From Carex sylvatica (taxonomy: Eukaryota > Streptophyta > Magnoliopsida > Poales > Cyperaceae), in assembly GCA_964058845.1 (NCBI GenBank), contig CAXKVR010000038.1, forward strand, positions 1-64,000: a stretch of 64,000 bases of DNA, given 5' to 3'. Position 1 is the stretch's first letter. Each line of letters starts with the position of its first letter. A program made the position numbers and the translations under genes. A model generated the notes under the pieces. It did not search any database, was not told the origin of the DNA, and saw only the letters and a list, made by a program, of their open reading frames with translations. Below are positions 11,417 through 24,000 of this stretch, one piece after another.

Positions 11417-14400
11417 CTAGTCAGGTTTTGGTCTAGGGTTACAAGTCAACACATAAGGTGAATTTCCACAGCCAATGGTGCTAATTGGGTGCACTGAGAG
11501 TGGATTACACCTGTCAAAGACAAGGCGACCTCCTCTCCCCATACGAAAGTGAGGACGGAACACCGACGAAGGGTCTTGGCTATCTCCTGTTGGTGGATCT
11601 GGTGTTGTCCGTTTGATGCCCAGGACCGCCAATTTGTCAGCATCAATTGGCTTCGTGAATAGCAACACCGGCTCATCTGGATCCTTTATTTTCAATATTT
11701 TACAAAATAGGAAGTTACATTCAATAATTTAAGCACAGTTTTCCATTTTGGTCAGGTCTACAGGTGATCTACACATGGAACAAGTGCAAACCTAAATATT
11801 CATATTGAACAGCTCTACTGTTGGTACCATATCTCCAGTACATATGAGAATGTACCATACCATAATCAAAATTTGTGCCATGATCTTAGCAAAAGCATTA
11901 ATTACCCTTTCTTTGTCATTAATCCAGCCATTTTGAACTGGCCTACTGTTGGTACCAACACGCTTGTTGAACTGCTCCCTTTTGATACGAAAAGGAGGAA
12001 TGACCGCTGGCCTGGCATCAGGGGCCCGCAGGGTAAGTGTGGGTGGCACCTGTACTGGTACAGAGTTGCGAGAGTAGGTACGACAGGCTGCAGTGTCATC
12101 AGAATCCGCATAGTCATCTTCACTTGAACCGTAGCGGCTTGATACATTAAAGCCTGATAAAGCCATGCCATCTTCAACAAGCTGTGCCTCATGCTGAAAA
12201 TAGAAACAAGTATAAATACAAGTTTTCAACCAGTGTACGTTGACATTTCATCAAGGATCTAAATATATTGCTTGTATGTACCGAGCATGAATGATTAACA
12301 CAGTACCAGTACATGCTGAAATGCATGGGACTCAAAAAAGAGTGACCACAAATCTACTACAGATATTTCTTCCAGTGACATGTGCTGGCACAATCTAAAA
12401 TATAAATTGTAGGGGAATGAATACAGACAATGTTAGAAACAGACCTTATATGTCATTTGAATGCGTTGAAGATTGACCTCACAATCCATTGCCTCCCGCT
12501 TTCTCTCTTCTCTCTGTGGAAAGATGAAAAATCCCCTTTTCTAAATACCCACAGCACAATTTTACAATTTTTTCAATTTTTACAAATTTTAGAACTCATA
12601 AAATTATTATGATGAAGATAAACCTTGATGAGAGCCTCTATCACTGCCTTCGCCTGGTCCAAATTGCGCCGCACCTGTTTCACATCTCAAGAATTAGTGA
12701 AAGCTTCTACATGAGATGACACCAGTACTTGGCATAACAACTGAATAACATGCACTTGAACCTTTTGGAACATAAATTTCTCTTTGGTACAATTACAAGG
12801 AACCTCTAGAAAACGTAAAAAATAAAAACTCACTAAAAGTGAGTATCATGGTAAAATTTTCAATTAAGTTTTCAAAATTAATGGTACTTTTTTCATGTTC
12901 TGCAAAATGTAACGTTTCAAGTGAGATAGAACAATCGAATGTGTTACAGAGTACAGACATCGACACCCATCCAATGCAGAGCTCATATGAAGTTACACAC
13001 ATGTGTGTGTGAGTGAGAGAGAGAGAGAGAGTATACCAAGCGAAGCCGTTCGAAGGACAACACATTGTTTTCTCTTCTCTGCATCTAAAAGAAGGAAATA
13101 CAATTCAGACAAAAGTTATTTTGGTATTTATACATTTTTTGTTTCTTGTAAAGAAGGTCAAAAGAAGAATAAAGAAACAAACCCTTCTAGTGTGTAATCG
13201 ATGAGCCTTTTCCCTTGGCCTAAAGACATTGTATGGATTCGTATCATTCACCGGAGGTGGTGGCTAACAATTTCAAAATTTTAAAACAAACCAAAATCAA
13301 GTGAAATACAACTAGACAAATTCATTAAAGATATTGTTAAAGGGAGTATTCTGATCAATCTATAAAATCATATATGAGAAAAGGGACGCCAACCTGTAAT
13401 CGCCGAAGAATAGGCTTTTGCCACCTCTCTCTCTGAAAAAGAAAGAAGTAATATAAACAACTGAGAACAAATAAGGAGTTATCTAAAACAAGAGCTTTGA
13501 CCTTTGCAATGGTACATACATGCCATTATACCATTGAGTTCCGAAATCATTGATGCATTTTGGACACTAATGACAAATTAATAGAACTACTTCTGAGCAG
13601 TAATTTCAAATCCCAAAACCAATTTACTCAATTCTGAGAATATATTTTGTTACCATAGCCATGCTAATCATATCCAACTGTACAATCCTTGAATTTCAAC
13701 AACAAATTATCAACTAGAGACACAAATTTAAATTTCCAATGCGACAACCACTTTTATACTTCAATTTTAGTTCTCAATAAAAATAGTTCCACGATCATTT
13801 TTTACCCCCTCAATTGATGCCATTCATTTCCAGTATTATTACACAGTCAATTTTTTAATTCTGGAGTACATGTCTTGCATACCTTTGATTTCCAGTAATT
13901 ATATACAGACTGAATAACAGAATGCCTCATTGATAAATTTTGGAAAGCCTGAAAAGCACACAGTGATCTTTTGTAAGAACATAGTCAAAGTCATTAACAA
14001 AAGAAGAAAATTAGATTCTTTATTACCAACTTCAAGATGGGTTCCAGTTCTTCCGGATGTCTTTTTTTTTTTTTATGTTTGTTCGAAAGGTTAATTTTGG
14101 CAGGCTCCTTAGAGTGTGGCTCACTTGGGTAATATTTGGCTTGGTACGAGAAACACCATCATTAATATAAATCTCAAAATATAAATATTTTGAAAGTAAT
14201 AGCAAATTTCAGAATTAATTGTGATCCCTCCAAGAACTCGGAAGTAATACTTTGCTTGACCAAGCATAAATAAACTAGCTCATAGCAAGTAAAGGTTAAG
14301 GTATTCACCTCCATGGCAGAATCAGGCTTTAAAACAACTGGAATAGGAGCTGAGAAAGTGGGTATTATCAGACCCGCTCTCTCTCTTGCCTTGTGGTCCA

Positions 14401-16812
14401 TTATCTCCAACTTGAAAAGCATCATCTCCAACCTACAGGCATATATCAAAAAAAATTCTTTAATTTCTACCAAAAACACACTTTTAATTGGCTGTACCAA
14501 CAACAAAAATCTATTTGTACGGCATAACATGTCATATTTATTTGCTTAGTAGCTTCTTGTCATATTATACCAAAATAGTTAGGTTGCATACGCAGCATAA
14601 GCATATCAAAAGTCAACAAAGACATACTTTTCGGATGATATAGATTTTCTTTCAGTGTTGAATTCCTCGAGCCAGTCTTCATCTTCATTGTCCAAATCAT
14701 ACTCCACAAATTCACCAATTTCAGCCCTGGCTGCATTAATCAAAATTGGCAATATTATTTACACAATAAAGTAAAAATGCGTTTAGCAACTTAAAGCAAC
14801 AAAAATACAACATACTAAACCTAAAGCAATTGAAAAGACCCACTAAATAACAGAATAACACGAAAAAAATGCAAAAACCATGGCGCTTTACGCAGAAGCA
14901 TTCCATATAATGTTTGCATCCTCTTTTTACTGCGGCTGCTGGCACATAGTTAGCCAATTGTTATTTGAAAAATCTGCTTTTCAATAAGACTAAAGCAGCT
15001 AGCCTCACCTGATTGTGCGGCCCAAATCGATACAGGCTTTTGAGTTCTAACTTGGACCCGAACTATTATTAGTTTGATATTTCACAAAACCAGTATTTAT
15101 ATTATGAAATTGGGAATATTTGTAAGAATTTGCTGGCCCAGACCAAGATTGCATACAAATACAATTGCCCTCAAAGAATGAAGTCTATAATCCAACGAAA
15201 ATGTCTTACAAAAATAAATATTTTATTAATTGCACTGAAAATCTGTATGATTTATGAAGTTAGCAATTTGGTTTTCCAAGGCCGTCTTCAACGTAACTAT
15301 TTTTTAGAGAACATGGAGGACATTTATTGCTAAACTCCAAAAAGTACAGGTCCAATAACAGCAATAATTAGCACTCCTTAAACATTAATGCTTTCTCAGA
15401 TGAAAGGTCAATTCAACTCGCATCCCACTCACAAAATAAGAGAAAGATTTCATGGCCCCCTATATCATACCAAAATATGATAAATTCTGCATTATGTTAT
15501 TTTCATCCTATGCTTAAACACATTCCCAATTTGTATTTTCCATAAGAAGGGTAGGATCTTATTGCAATTTAAGGGTCATGGAGAATCATTTCCCCTACTT
15601 TTTTTAGGATAACAGAGAAGAATGCAACAAACCTCCTCTTGCACGTATATAAGAGGTGGGCTGACTGAATGTGCGCGAGTAGTCTCTTTCATATGTGTCA
15701 ACTGCATCATATTGTGGGGTCGGTATCTCTTGTGCATTGACCTTCTTCTGTAGTGCCTTTGGTGTCTAATAAATGCACATACTAACATTAATCAAGACAC
15801 AAATGGACAAATCTGATCCTCAGCATAATTAGTAAGTAGCCAAGTACTACAATCAAGGCACTTCTGGAATATCTACCACATTTCAGAGAACAGCTTGCAA
15901 CCAACATCCAAAAAATTAAATATTATAACACAAGATACTTAAAAATACTATTTTTAAAAAACACACATGTTTAATTGACTTACTTCAAAACTTTTTGAGT
16001 ATTCATGTACAAACAATGTAAACAAAAGACAAATAACTTTTAAACCTTTAACGACTTCATTACTTATGGAAATTTCATATCAAATTGAAATTTTTAACAG
16101 GTCCATGCACAGCCACAATTCTTTCCTAGTATGAACAGCACGAAATTACTATCATAGATAAAAGATAATAAACCTTTAATGAATCCAATAGAATGGTTTG
16201 TATCTAAAATGCAATTACATCTATCAGTTTTTAACAAGTATGACATCCTAAAAATATTTATTTTTGCTCTCTATTTTTAATTATTCATCTTAAAGTTCGC
16301 AAAAACAGAAGAAGAAAAAAGGAAACAAAATAAGACAATTGCTATACCTGGTTTAATTGAATATGGTTTCAAAATTAAGCACTCGCTAAAGTTCATGGCA
16401 ATATGTAGTCAGCATTTAATGAGATATACCTACTAAATAATATGACAGTTGGTAATTTCACGGATATATCCCGTTACATCAGGTGTCGCATGTAAATAAA
16501 AAGAAATATTGCGAGTTTATGTTGTAAATATGGCAATATACAAGGTGTCCTTGGAAAAAATTAATCACATAATATTAAAGCATAATAAAACCAAACCATG
16601 ATAATGCCAGTGTTCTACACGCAAATATGAGAAAAAGGTAATTCATAAAGCAGCTCAAGAGCACTAGGAGATTTTACCTCGGGTTCAGGCTCGAATACCA
16701 AGCGGGGACGAGTCGACAGGTCGTCATCCTCGAAATCCTTGAAGGATCTGAGAACAGGTATCTTTTTGTTTATGTCGAGGGGTCGTGGCCTCACTATTGG
16801 CCTAGTACTCAT
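11417..16812 (-). CDS. EPL1-like: Enhancer of polycomb-like protein (NuA4 subunit), 13 exons
   Basis: Exons in transcript order: 16812-16678, 15765-15633, 14730-14628, 14432-14309, 14119-14027 (uncertain), 13948-13883, 13432-13394, 13263-13183, 13084-13037, 12674-12624, 12513-12445, 12193-11906, 11683-11417. The protein is 498 aa, or 467 without the uncertain exon. It starts MSTRPIVRPRPLDINKK, as plant EPL proteins do. The EPL1 domain follows with EIPTPQYDAVDTYERDYSR, EFVEYDLDNEDEDWL, FKLEIMDHKARERAG, ERWQKPILRRLQ and PPPPVNDTNPYNVFRPREK. The C-terminus has the DPDEPVLLFTKP and GRGGRLVFDR blocks. EPL1 scaffolds the MYST acetyltransferase module of NuA4 and promotes H4/H2A.Z acetylation in the nucleus. 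Exon 5 encodes a Lys-rich insert (NKHKKKKRHPEE) that I do not recall from other EPLs. Skipping it keeps the frame. Confidence 0.92.
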
Positions 16813-17480
16813 ATCAACTCTTCCTATTTCCAGCCACTTTGACCATTAATTCCTCCCCTCACCTCCAATTTCTCACAATGTCTCTCCCGCAATCACCCCC
16901 AAATACAATAGCTAGTATGTCGTTATATTTTTAGCTTCACTAATAGGTTTCCAGTGTATATAGTATACAGTATGCACAATTCTCCAATTCAGCACATTAT
17001 TCAAATAACCATTTAACTAACTGAAGCACTACAGGAAACAACATTCTATCAGAAGATAAGTCAACTAAAACACTTCAACCTTACACAAGCCCTAGTATTA
17101 ATGAACCAAGAGCTGGAGACCGCAAAAAGGGATAGAAGTCCTAGCTTACAACTAAAAACACCATACACACAATAGAAAAACTGTTGTACAAGTCGAATTA
17201 CGCATGAGCAATGCGAATAGGGTTTTCTCGGACTGATGCTGAGGCCCAGGGGACCGAGAACTTAAATGGTCTTGCTATCTAGGGTTCAGTGACTGTAAAG
17301 ATTCCCGTCAAATAGTAAGGACGGAGGAGAGGAGAGGAGAGAAAGAGAAAGAGAAAGAGAAAGAGAAAGAGAAAGAGAAACTTTTCTAGGGTTAGGGTTT
17401 CTCGGGGAACTTGCGGGATTTCTAGGGTTTGAAAGAGAAATAAAGCGAGGGAAGGAAGAAGATGGTCGAGGGAGGCTCGC
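16813..17480 (-). promoter_or_regulatory. EPL 5' leader/promoter with telo-box motifs and CT-rich tract
   Basis: Reading the minus strand, a CTTTCT-type pyrimidine-rich tract (complement of 17340-17380) lies beside two AAACCCTA-type telo-boxes (complements of CTAGGGTTAGGGTTT at ~17386 and CTAGGGTTT at ~17422). Telo-boxes and CT-rich leaders are common in promoters/5' UTRs of plant growth-related genes. The distance to the ATG (~500 bp) suggests either a long leader or a 5' UTR intron; I cannot place its splice sites confidently. Confidence 0.45.
17340..17380. repeat. (AGAAAG)n microsatellite
   Basis: Six to seven copies of a GAGAAA/AGAAAG hexamer, in the presumed 5' leader of the EPL gene. 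Likely polymorphic in length. Confidence 0.9.
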
Positions 17481-17865
17481 AAGTCGCAAGAGTTGAAGGA
17501 TTGATTGGTGGACACTTTTGCATGGCATCGGTATATGATCAGTCTGTAGACCGTAATAATTTCGGAATTTAACCATGGATGCCAATTTCGTTCCATCCGA
17601 TCAAAATACCCAAATTGTTCCGTTCCATGGAAAAGTCAAATGCCGGTCAACTATGCTCAATCTTTTTGCATGTTTGTTGTTTCATATAAGAAATCAATTT
17701 CGAAACGTTTCGCTCACCATAATTAATATATTTTGGAGCTGATAATTGTACCTCAAATAAAATTGTTACTCGCAAGCATTTAAACCTCTATCTACAAGCA
17801 TTAAAATTCTAAATCTGTATAGTTTTAACTTCTAACTACTTTTCTTTTCAAGCTAAAAACGGAGA

Positions 17866-18770
17866 GATTCCTTTCACCCACTATTTTTTTTTTTCTGATA
17901 ATTTTCATCTATTTTCATCCATTTTCTCGACGATCCGTGATGAATTTTGTAAATCTAAAAATATGAACGTTTTTTATTCGATTTTCTCTTTCAAATGAGA
18001 TCCATGAAAAATAACTTTCGAATTATATTTGTATCGTAATTTTTTTATCACTTTAAATTTCTGTGACTTTCAAGTTTATTATTTTGCTTCAAAATAATTT
18101 AAACCTATGTTTACAAGCATATAAATCTCATGTACAAGCATATAAACCTCATTAATAATACTTTAAATCTCTAGAATAAAATATATAAACCTCATGTACA
18201 AAGAATTTAAATCTCAACAATAACATTTCAAAACATATAAACCTCAACAATAACATTACATTTACAAAACATATAAATCTCATGTACAAAACCTTGAAAA
18301 TTTTAATGGTTGTAGACTGAGATTTAAAAACTTGAAAATTGAAAGTGCTCATGAGTTTTATTTTAAAAAACAACAAATGACTTTAAAATTACTCAAAAAT
18401 ATTTCTTCATGGGTCTTATTTAAAAGATAAAATCGAATAGGAAACGTTCGTATTTTTTATTCGTAAAATTCATCACGGATAGTCAGAAAAATAAATTATA
18501 ATAATCAGAAAAAAAATAAAAAAAAGTGGGTGAAAAGAATCTTTTCTTTTTTGGCTTTAAGACAAAAGTAGTTGAGAGTTAAAACTATCTAAAAATGCTT
18601 TTAGACAAAGATTTATATGCTTGTGAGTAATATTTTATAATGTTATAAGCATAGCTTTAAATGTTTGAATATTAGAGCTGAAAATGAAAGTTGGACAATA
18701 TTGGAATGTTTTTTTGTTAAACTACTTGGAGGGATGCGCTCGGATATGATGGCTCAGGATACCAGAATAT
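17866..18770. repeat. Foldback-type repeat, family A, copy 2 (with internal insertion)
   Basis: The arms at ~17870-18010 and ~18395-18540 match the two arms of the 1-277 repeat (CTTTCACCCACT ends, GATCCGTGATGAATTTT block). They are separated here by ~380 bp of AT-rich DNA rich in ATATAAACCTCA-type units. The 3' extension 18545-18770 matches 278-520, including ACTACTTGGAGG and GATGGCTCAGG. Copies 1 and 2 define the family; neither encodes protein. Confidence 0.7.
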
Positions 18771-19283
18771 TTCTCAATATATTTTAGCATGAAATAAAAA
18801 AAAGGTTAAATTTTTTAAATCGTTTTGAATGTGGATATTAAATTTTGAATATGGAAAGTAATGTCTTCAAGTAATAATGAAAGTGACTCTCAAATATCGT
18901 GTTGGTGTATGCGAATAAAAAGAAGAAAAATGTCATATCTATTAGAAAATGGGGGTATACATGAAATTCCTCTAATAATTAAACAACCGAAGGAGTTTTT
19001 AGAATAGGATAATTTTTTCCTTGAGAAATGGTAACAAGACCAAACATCTAAAATCAACGATGCATAATCCTTGTAGCACGAAATTATTGTTGACTTTGAA
19101 AGAATGTGATTGATTCACACGTGGGTATAATACTGAAATGAATTAGAATGGTAATGATTGATATTGAAAAGACTTTTATTATTTTTCTTGATTAGATCTC
19201 AAATTATATTTTTCTACTCTCCACCACATCACTTTTTCTTTAATGTGGCACTGATTTACAAGGCCTCGTACCAGTGTCATATT

Positions 19284-19387
19284 TTTACTGTTACAAATTT
19301 AGATGATATATTAGACTTATTTGGGTAGACTTTTACTTTTACTGTTACAAGTTTAGATGATACATTAGACTTGTTTGGACAGACTAT
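19284..19387. repeat. Tandem duplication, ~53-bp unit
   Basis: Two adjacent copies of a unit containing TTACTGTTACAA, TTTAGATGATA and TTAGACTTRTTTGG, about 90% alike. No function suggested. Confidence 0.7.
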
Positions 19388-19622
19388 AAACTTAGTTTTA
19401 CTTGCTGCTTGCTGTCAATTTGGAGATAAAGGATTTGTCAGTTATGGGATTAAAGAATTCCAAAGAAAGTAAAATAGTGTCTTTCTAATTTACAGCTTTC
19501 TTGTTATTATCTTATACTTGGTGAAATGACTTATCTTATCCATGACCTCATTTTATTCAAAAAGAGAGTGGGCTTTTTTTTTTTGCCTCTTAGTGATGGA
19601 AGCATACAATAATTAAGCATAA

Positions 19623-19760
19623 TTGGAATGGTGCTTGAAGGGTTAGAAGCAATGAGAAGGAGAGGTTTTGGCACAGGTTGTTTCCAACAACTGTGATTAG
19701 AATGGTGTTGGAGTTAGAGAGGGTTAGAAGCGATGACAAGGAGAGATTTAGTACAGGAGG
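19623..19760. repeat. Degenerate tandem duplication, ~75-bp unit
   Basis: Two copies of a unit with GAATGGTG, GGGTTAGAAGC, GAGAAGGAGAG and GCACAGG/TACAGG blocks. They are less alike than the neighbouring 53-bp duplication. Non-coding. Confidence 0.55.
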
Positions 19761-20484
19761 TAGGGGAAGTGCCATAATTTTGATGACGCCAAAAGTTTAA
19801 AGAAAACGTGATTGATTATAATTTGACAAAAAGAAACGGGAAGAAATTAACATAATTAGGTGCTTAATTATAATTAAATATAATGAATTTAAGTTTTTTA
19901 TTTATGGAGTAAATATGTGAGCTATAAAAATTTAGGATAGTAAATACGTAATTATAAAATTTCTCCGAAAAAATTAGGTAATCCATAGTTTTTGATCTAG
20001 GGGTTTGAAGTGATTAAATGTAGCACATAATTGAGCACTAATTTTGTATTTAATATGATTAAGGTAATGGTTTTTTTATAGGAGACAGAAATTTTAAAAA
20101 TCCGATTAGAGATGTCTTATAAATATCTAAAATTAGATGATTTTAACCTCAACTTTATAGCACGTCGATTACCTTTTCAGAGCTATTCCCATTTTGAAAC
20201 ATAGAGTCAACGTTCTATTGAGATTTCTCCTTGTAAAAGCAACAGGATTAATACACGCCATTTGGGAAAAAATGATAATAATAATAATAATAATACACGC
20301 CAAGGCCAGTTCTCTTACATTGCTTTCACTAACTTGCAGAAAACTATATTAGAAATCCTTAACCACCGCAAAATAAAATAAATAAATAAAAACAAATACA
20401 AAAATTGAGTTCAAAAGTGTTTGAAGCAAAATCCAACATGCCAGGTTTTTGAAACCATTGTCTATTAATAAACAACATTTTGTT

Positions 20485-20530
20485 TCAATGAAACTGGAGG
20501 GCTCGACCCTCCTTTTTCTCTAAAAAAAAA
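20485..20530 (+). mobile_element. LINE/SINE-like 3' tail: hairpin plus A-run
   Basis: A perfect 17-nt hairpin GGAGGGCTCGACCCTCC is followed by TTTTTCTC and an A9 run. The layout is the same as the 3' end of the L1-type LINE at 29521-29552 (GGCTTTTTAGCC, then TTTTATCCAAAAA) and as the insertion at 37722-37886. No clear target duplication was found here, so the 5' limit is unknown. Confidence 0.5.
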
Positions 20531-21053
20531 CAGTTTATTTCATAATAGATGTTTGTTTTTCTAAAATAGACTATATCAATATGTAATAAATAACTATATC
20601 AGTAAAAACATAACTTATGTTTTCACAATTAATTGCTACCAGCCAGTAGACTAGACTCCCCTCTAGGCCATACTGCTTTGGAGCGTCACTCTGATCAAGA
20701 CTATTACTGCCAGTTTCAAATGAGGTTGTTGAATACAACATTCCCTCTGGTTCACACTACTCAGACGCCATATTTTGAATAGAACTTTCTGTTTTATTTC
20801 CATTTCTGCGAACTTCATTAAGAGAAATTAGCACAAAGTTGCAAATTCTGTTTCCATAAAAAAAATAAATGCAAAACAGCCCATATTTACTAAAAGAATT
20901 AATTGCAATGACTCCAAGCCTCCGCCTCCTTCTCCTGGACACACAAAAGAAGCACCCATTTCAGCTTACTTCTTTGGTATCCTTGAATTTAAGACTAACA
21001 GAAAAAATTTGCGCAGACAGATCTCTTCTTCTAACCTAAAAGCTTCCACATTC

Positions 21054-24000
21054 TTAATCTTGTATACCGTGCTGTTTCAACTGAATCAATGTACTTCTGA
21101 GGCTGCTTTCCTTAACCTGTACATTAAAATAGTTGCAGCATAAAAAATAGGCATCATCACAAATGCCCTTCTGATGAGGGCTTTTCAGGCACTGATTTAT
21201 AATGCTGTTGGTATAATTGTTCCTATAAAAAAAAGACATTCAGGCAGATATTTGATCTAAAGAAAAATTAAGAATATTCGTCAGAGAGAAGTCATACTGA
21301 TTCAATCATAGTATGGCTAATAGTCATCATATACATAAGATATACCCAGAATTGGGCTAGAATCTATGGTTTTAGAATGTAATATTAGTTTCACTCAGAC
21401 AGTTTCTGCATTGGAAAAGAATTTACGTAAGTAACAATTTTAGGGGTAAAAGTTGCATGTATAAGAGCTATGAGTACTTTTAATTTAAGGACAGAAGTGG
21501 AAAGGCAAAGTCCACCAAGACAATCTGGATTTTGAACAAACATATATAATATAATATTTTGAATCCCGAGGGAATGAATTGCGATATTCTCATACTTCTT
21601 CGAGAGTGTGCTTAAAGTTTACCTTGATATTAACTGAGAAATTCTGTCTAGGTGCTTTCACAATGAAAGGTGGCATAGAAGTGAAGCATTCAAAAGAATT
21701 CTCATCACAAAAACTGCCCAAACCCCATTATCATATTTTGTACAGATGTACCGAGATGATTTCATGAACTTTCAAACATAATGCATAATGCATAATTCGC
21801 GAGTGGATTAAATGGGAATTAGTTAACAAAAGAAATAAGATTACCTGTAAATTGTGAGACACTGCCAGTAGATTACCACAATCTTCAATAGATTCTCTTT
21901 CCTTGGTGATTACCTTCTCTAAATCCAAGGCTATTTTGTCCACCTCTTCAGCCTTTTATAGAAATGAAATGAATAAAATAAGATAGTTGTGGTGATCTGA
22001 AAATGTTAACTTCCTTAAAATTGCAAAATGCCGCTATACCATCATGGAATTCGCGAACACTCACTCTCTTAACATTATAAAAAGGGCTAACTGTGGTTAT
22101 TTTGTATTTACTTTAAATAAAAATCCAACCTAACTCCCTCAAAGTATCACAAATTGCAACATATACTCTCGCTTTAACTGTCTATACAGTGTTTTGACAT
22201 TACATTACCATATGAAATGCCTAACTATGAGAAAATAACAAGAATGACTGTCAATAGAGTAGTAGTTAGCATTATTCTGTTTCCAAGTATTGATGAATAG
22301 TTTTGGAATAGTGAATCACACATTATTAGGATTTATTGCACTGAAGTTCTTGGAATAGTGAATAACAGAATATAAGAATGGCTTTCTGCAAATCCACAAA
22401 AATATACATTTTTGTTGTTACGGGTAAAATATCAAATTAGTTTACATGTCTGATATGTAAACTAACTTCCAATTTGGTGTTACTGTAAACTCGAAATATA
22501 AGAATGGCTTTCTGCAAATTCACAGAAAAAGACATTTTTGTTGTTACGGGTCAAATATCAAATTAGTTTACATGTCTGCTATGTTTTCCAATTTGACCTT
22601 TTTTACAAGTATGATGTCTCTTACACTGGTACAAATTTCCAACTAAACCTCATTAATTAGCAAGTCTTACTCACCATAGGTACAAATTTCTGCAGACAGC
22701 TCAATGAAGGCTCCAAAGCTTTTATAGCACTACTCAAAGCCTCCTTTATCTCTATAGCATCAGCCTGAAAATAAAACAGGTAAAAGTATAAGATCTAAAC
22801 ATATAGTAACAACAGTGTTACTAAAATCGTCGATACATAAAATTATTAGCTAAATTATCCTCAATCGTGCACCCAGTGACCAACCAGTACAGGTTTCATG
22901 GAGGCCAGTACATGTCGCGCAAGTTCCATATGAGATGAGATCAGGATATGATATAGAAACAATTGCAAAGTTTCAATGTTTAGTTGTACATCTAACCTTA
23001 ACAATGCCTGATTACATGTTGGTTAGTTTATACCAGAATAGATGGGTATTGATATGTGACTACATGATATTGCTATCCTTGCTACGTAGGGCTTTAGAAA
23101 AAAATCTTACCTTCACATCACTACCAACAGGTACCCGAACAGCAGCATTTTGTAAAGCTGTGATCATGCCAGACAGATATTCGTCTTGGTTACTTTCAAC
23201 TGTATCCCAGTCATCCAAATATGCCATCTGAAGAAAATAATAAAATAATAAGAGAAGCTCAAATTTCGTTAAAGCCTCAACATAATTTGAAGTGCTAAAG
23301 CTTAAAAAAATAAGACAAGATAAAAAAAGCATATAACGAAATACAACATAGTACATTTAATAATTGAGATAAAAAAAGCATTTCCCTTCTCTTCTCAACA
23401 GAACTCAATGTGCTAAGGTAAGAAAGCTAGACGAGATTAATAAAAAGCATTTAACTATATACAACATAGTACTCCTCTCTCCCCTTCTCCCCCACCTAAA
23501 CCTAAAAAAATATGAAACATATATATATATATATATTTTAACAATGCAGCTGCACAGGAGGCCTACAGAAATATTTTTGTTTTGCAGATTGTAGATGTGA
23601 GAACTTCTGCGTGACAGGACATGAGAATGGGTAAACTCCCTTGTATATGTTGATATTTGGGTTTTTGCAGGATCCAAATAAAAATTTCCTGATTTTCTAT
23701 TTTTTAGAGATAAAGAAAATAGATTGAATGACCAAACAACCCTTTACTTGCACTTATTCATCTAAGAAACAATGGGAAGTTTTGGCAAATTCAAATCTCC
23801 AAAAACTCCCTTAAGTACTACAAACCAAACACTGGGGTTTGAATTTGCCTTGTAGTACAGCAGCAACGTAATAGGTTGCTCTTTGTGTATTCCAGGGTAC
23901 AAACTTATCTTAACCTTAAATGGGCATTCATATGTACACCTGAACAATCGCAAAAGTATCATGGTTAACCTGATCAAGAAATATTATGCATAACCTCATA

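Larger units (their letters stand above)
18771..21053. other. Intergenic region, no gene seen
   Basis: AT-rich DNA between the divergent side of the EPL promoter and the 3' end of the QWRF gene. It contains two degenerate tandem duplications (19284-19387, 19623-19760), a (TAA)n run near 20273-20295 and a LINE-like tail (20485-20530), all listed separately. No coding or RNA gene is supported. Confidence 0.5.
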
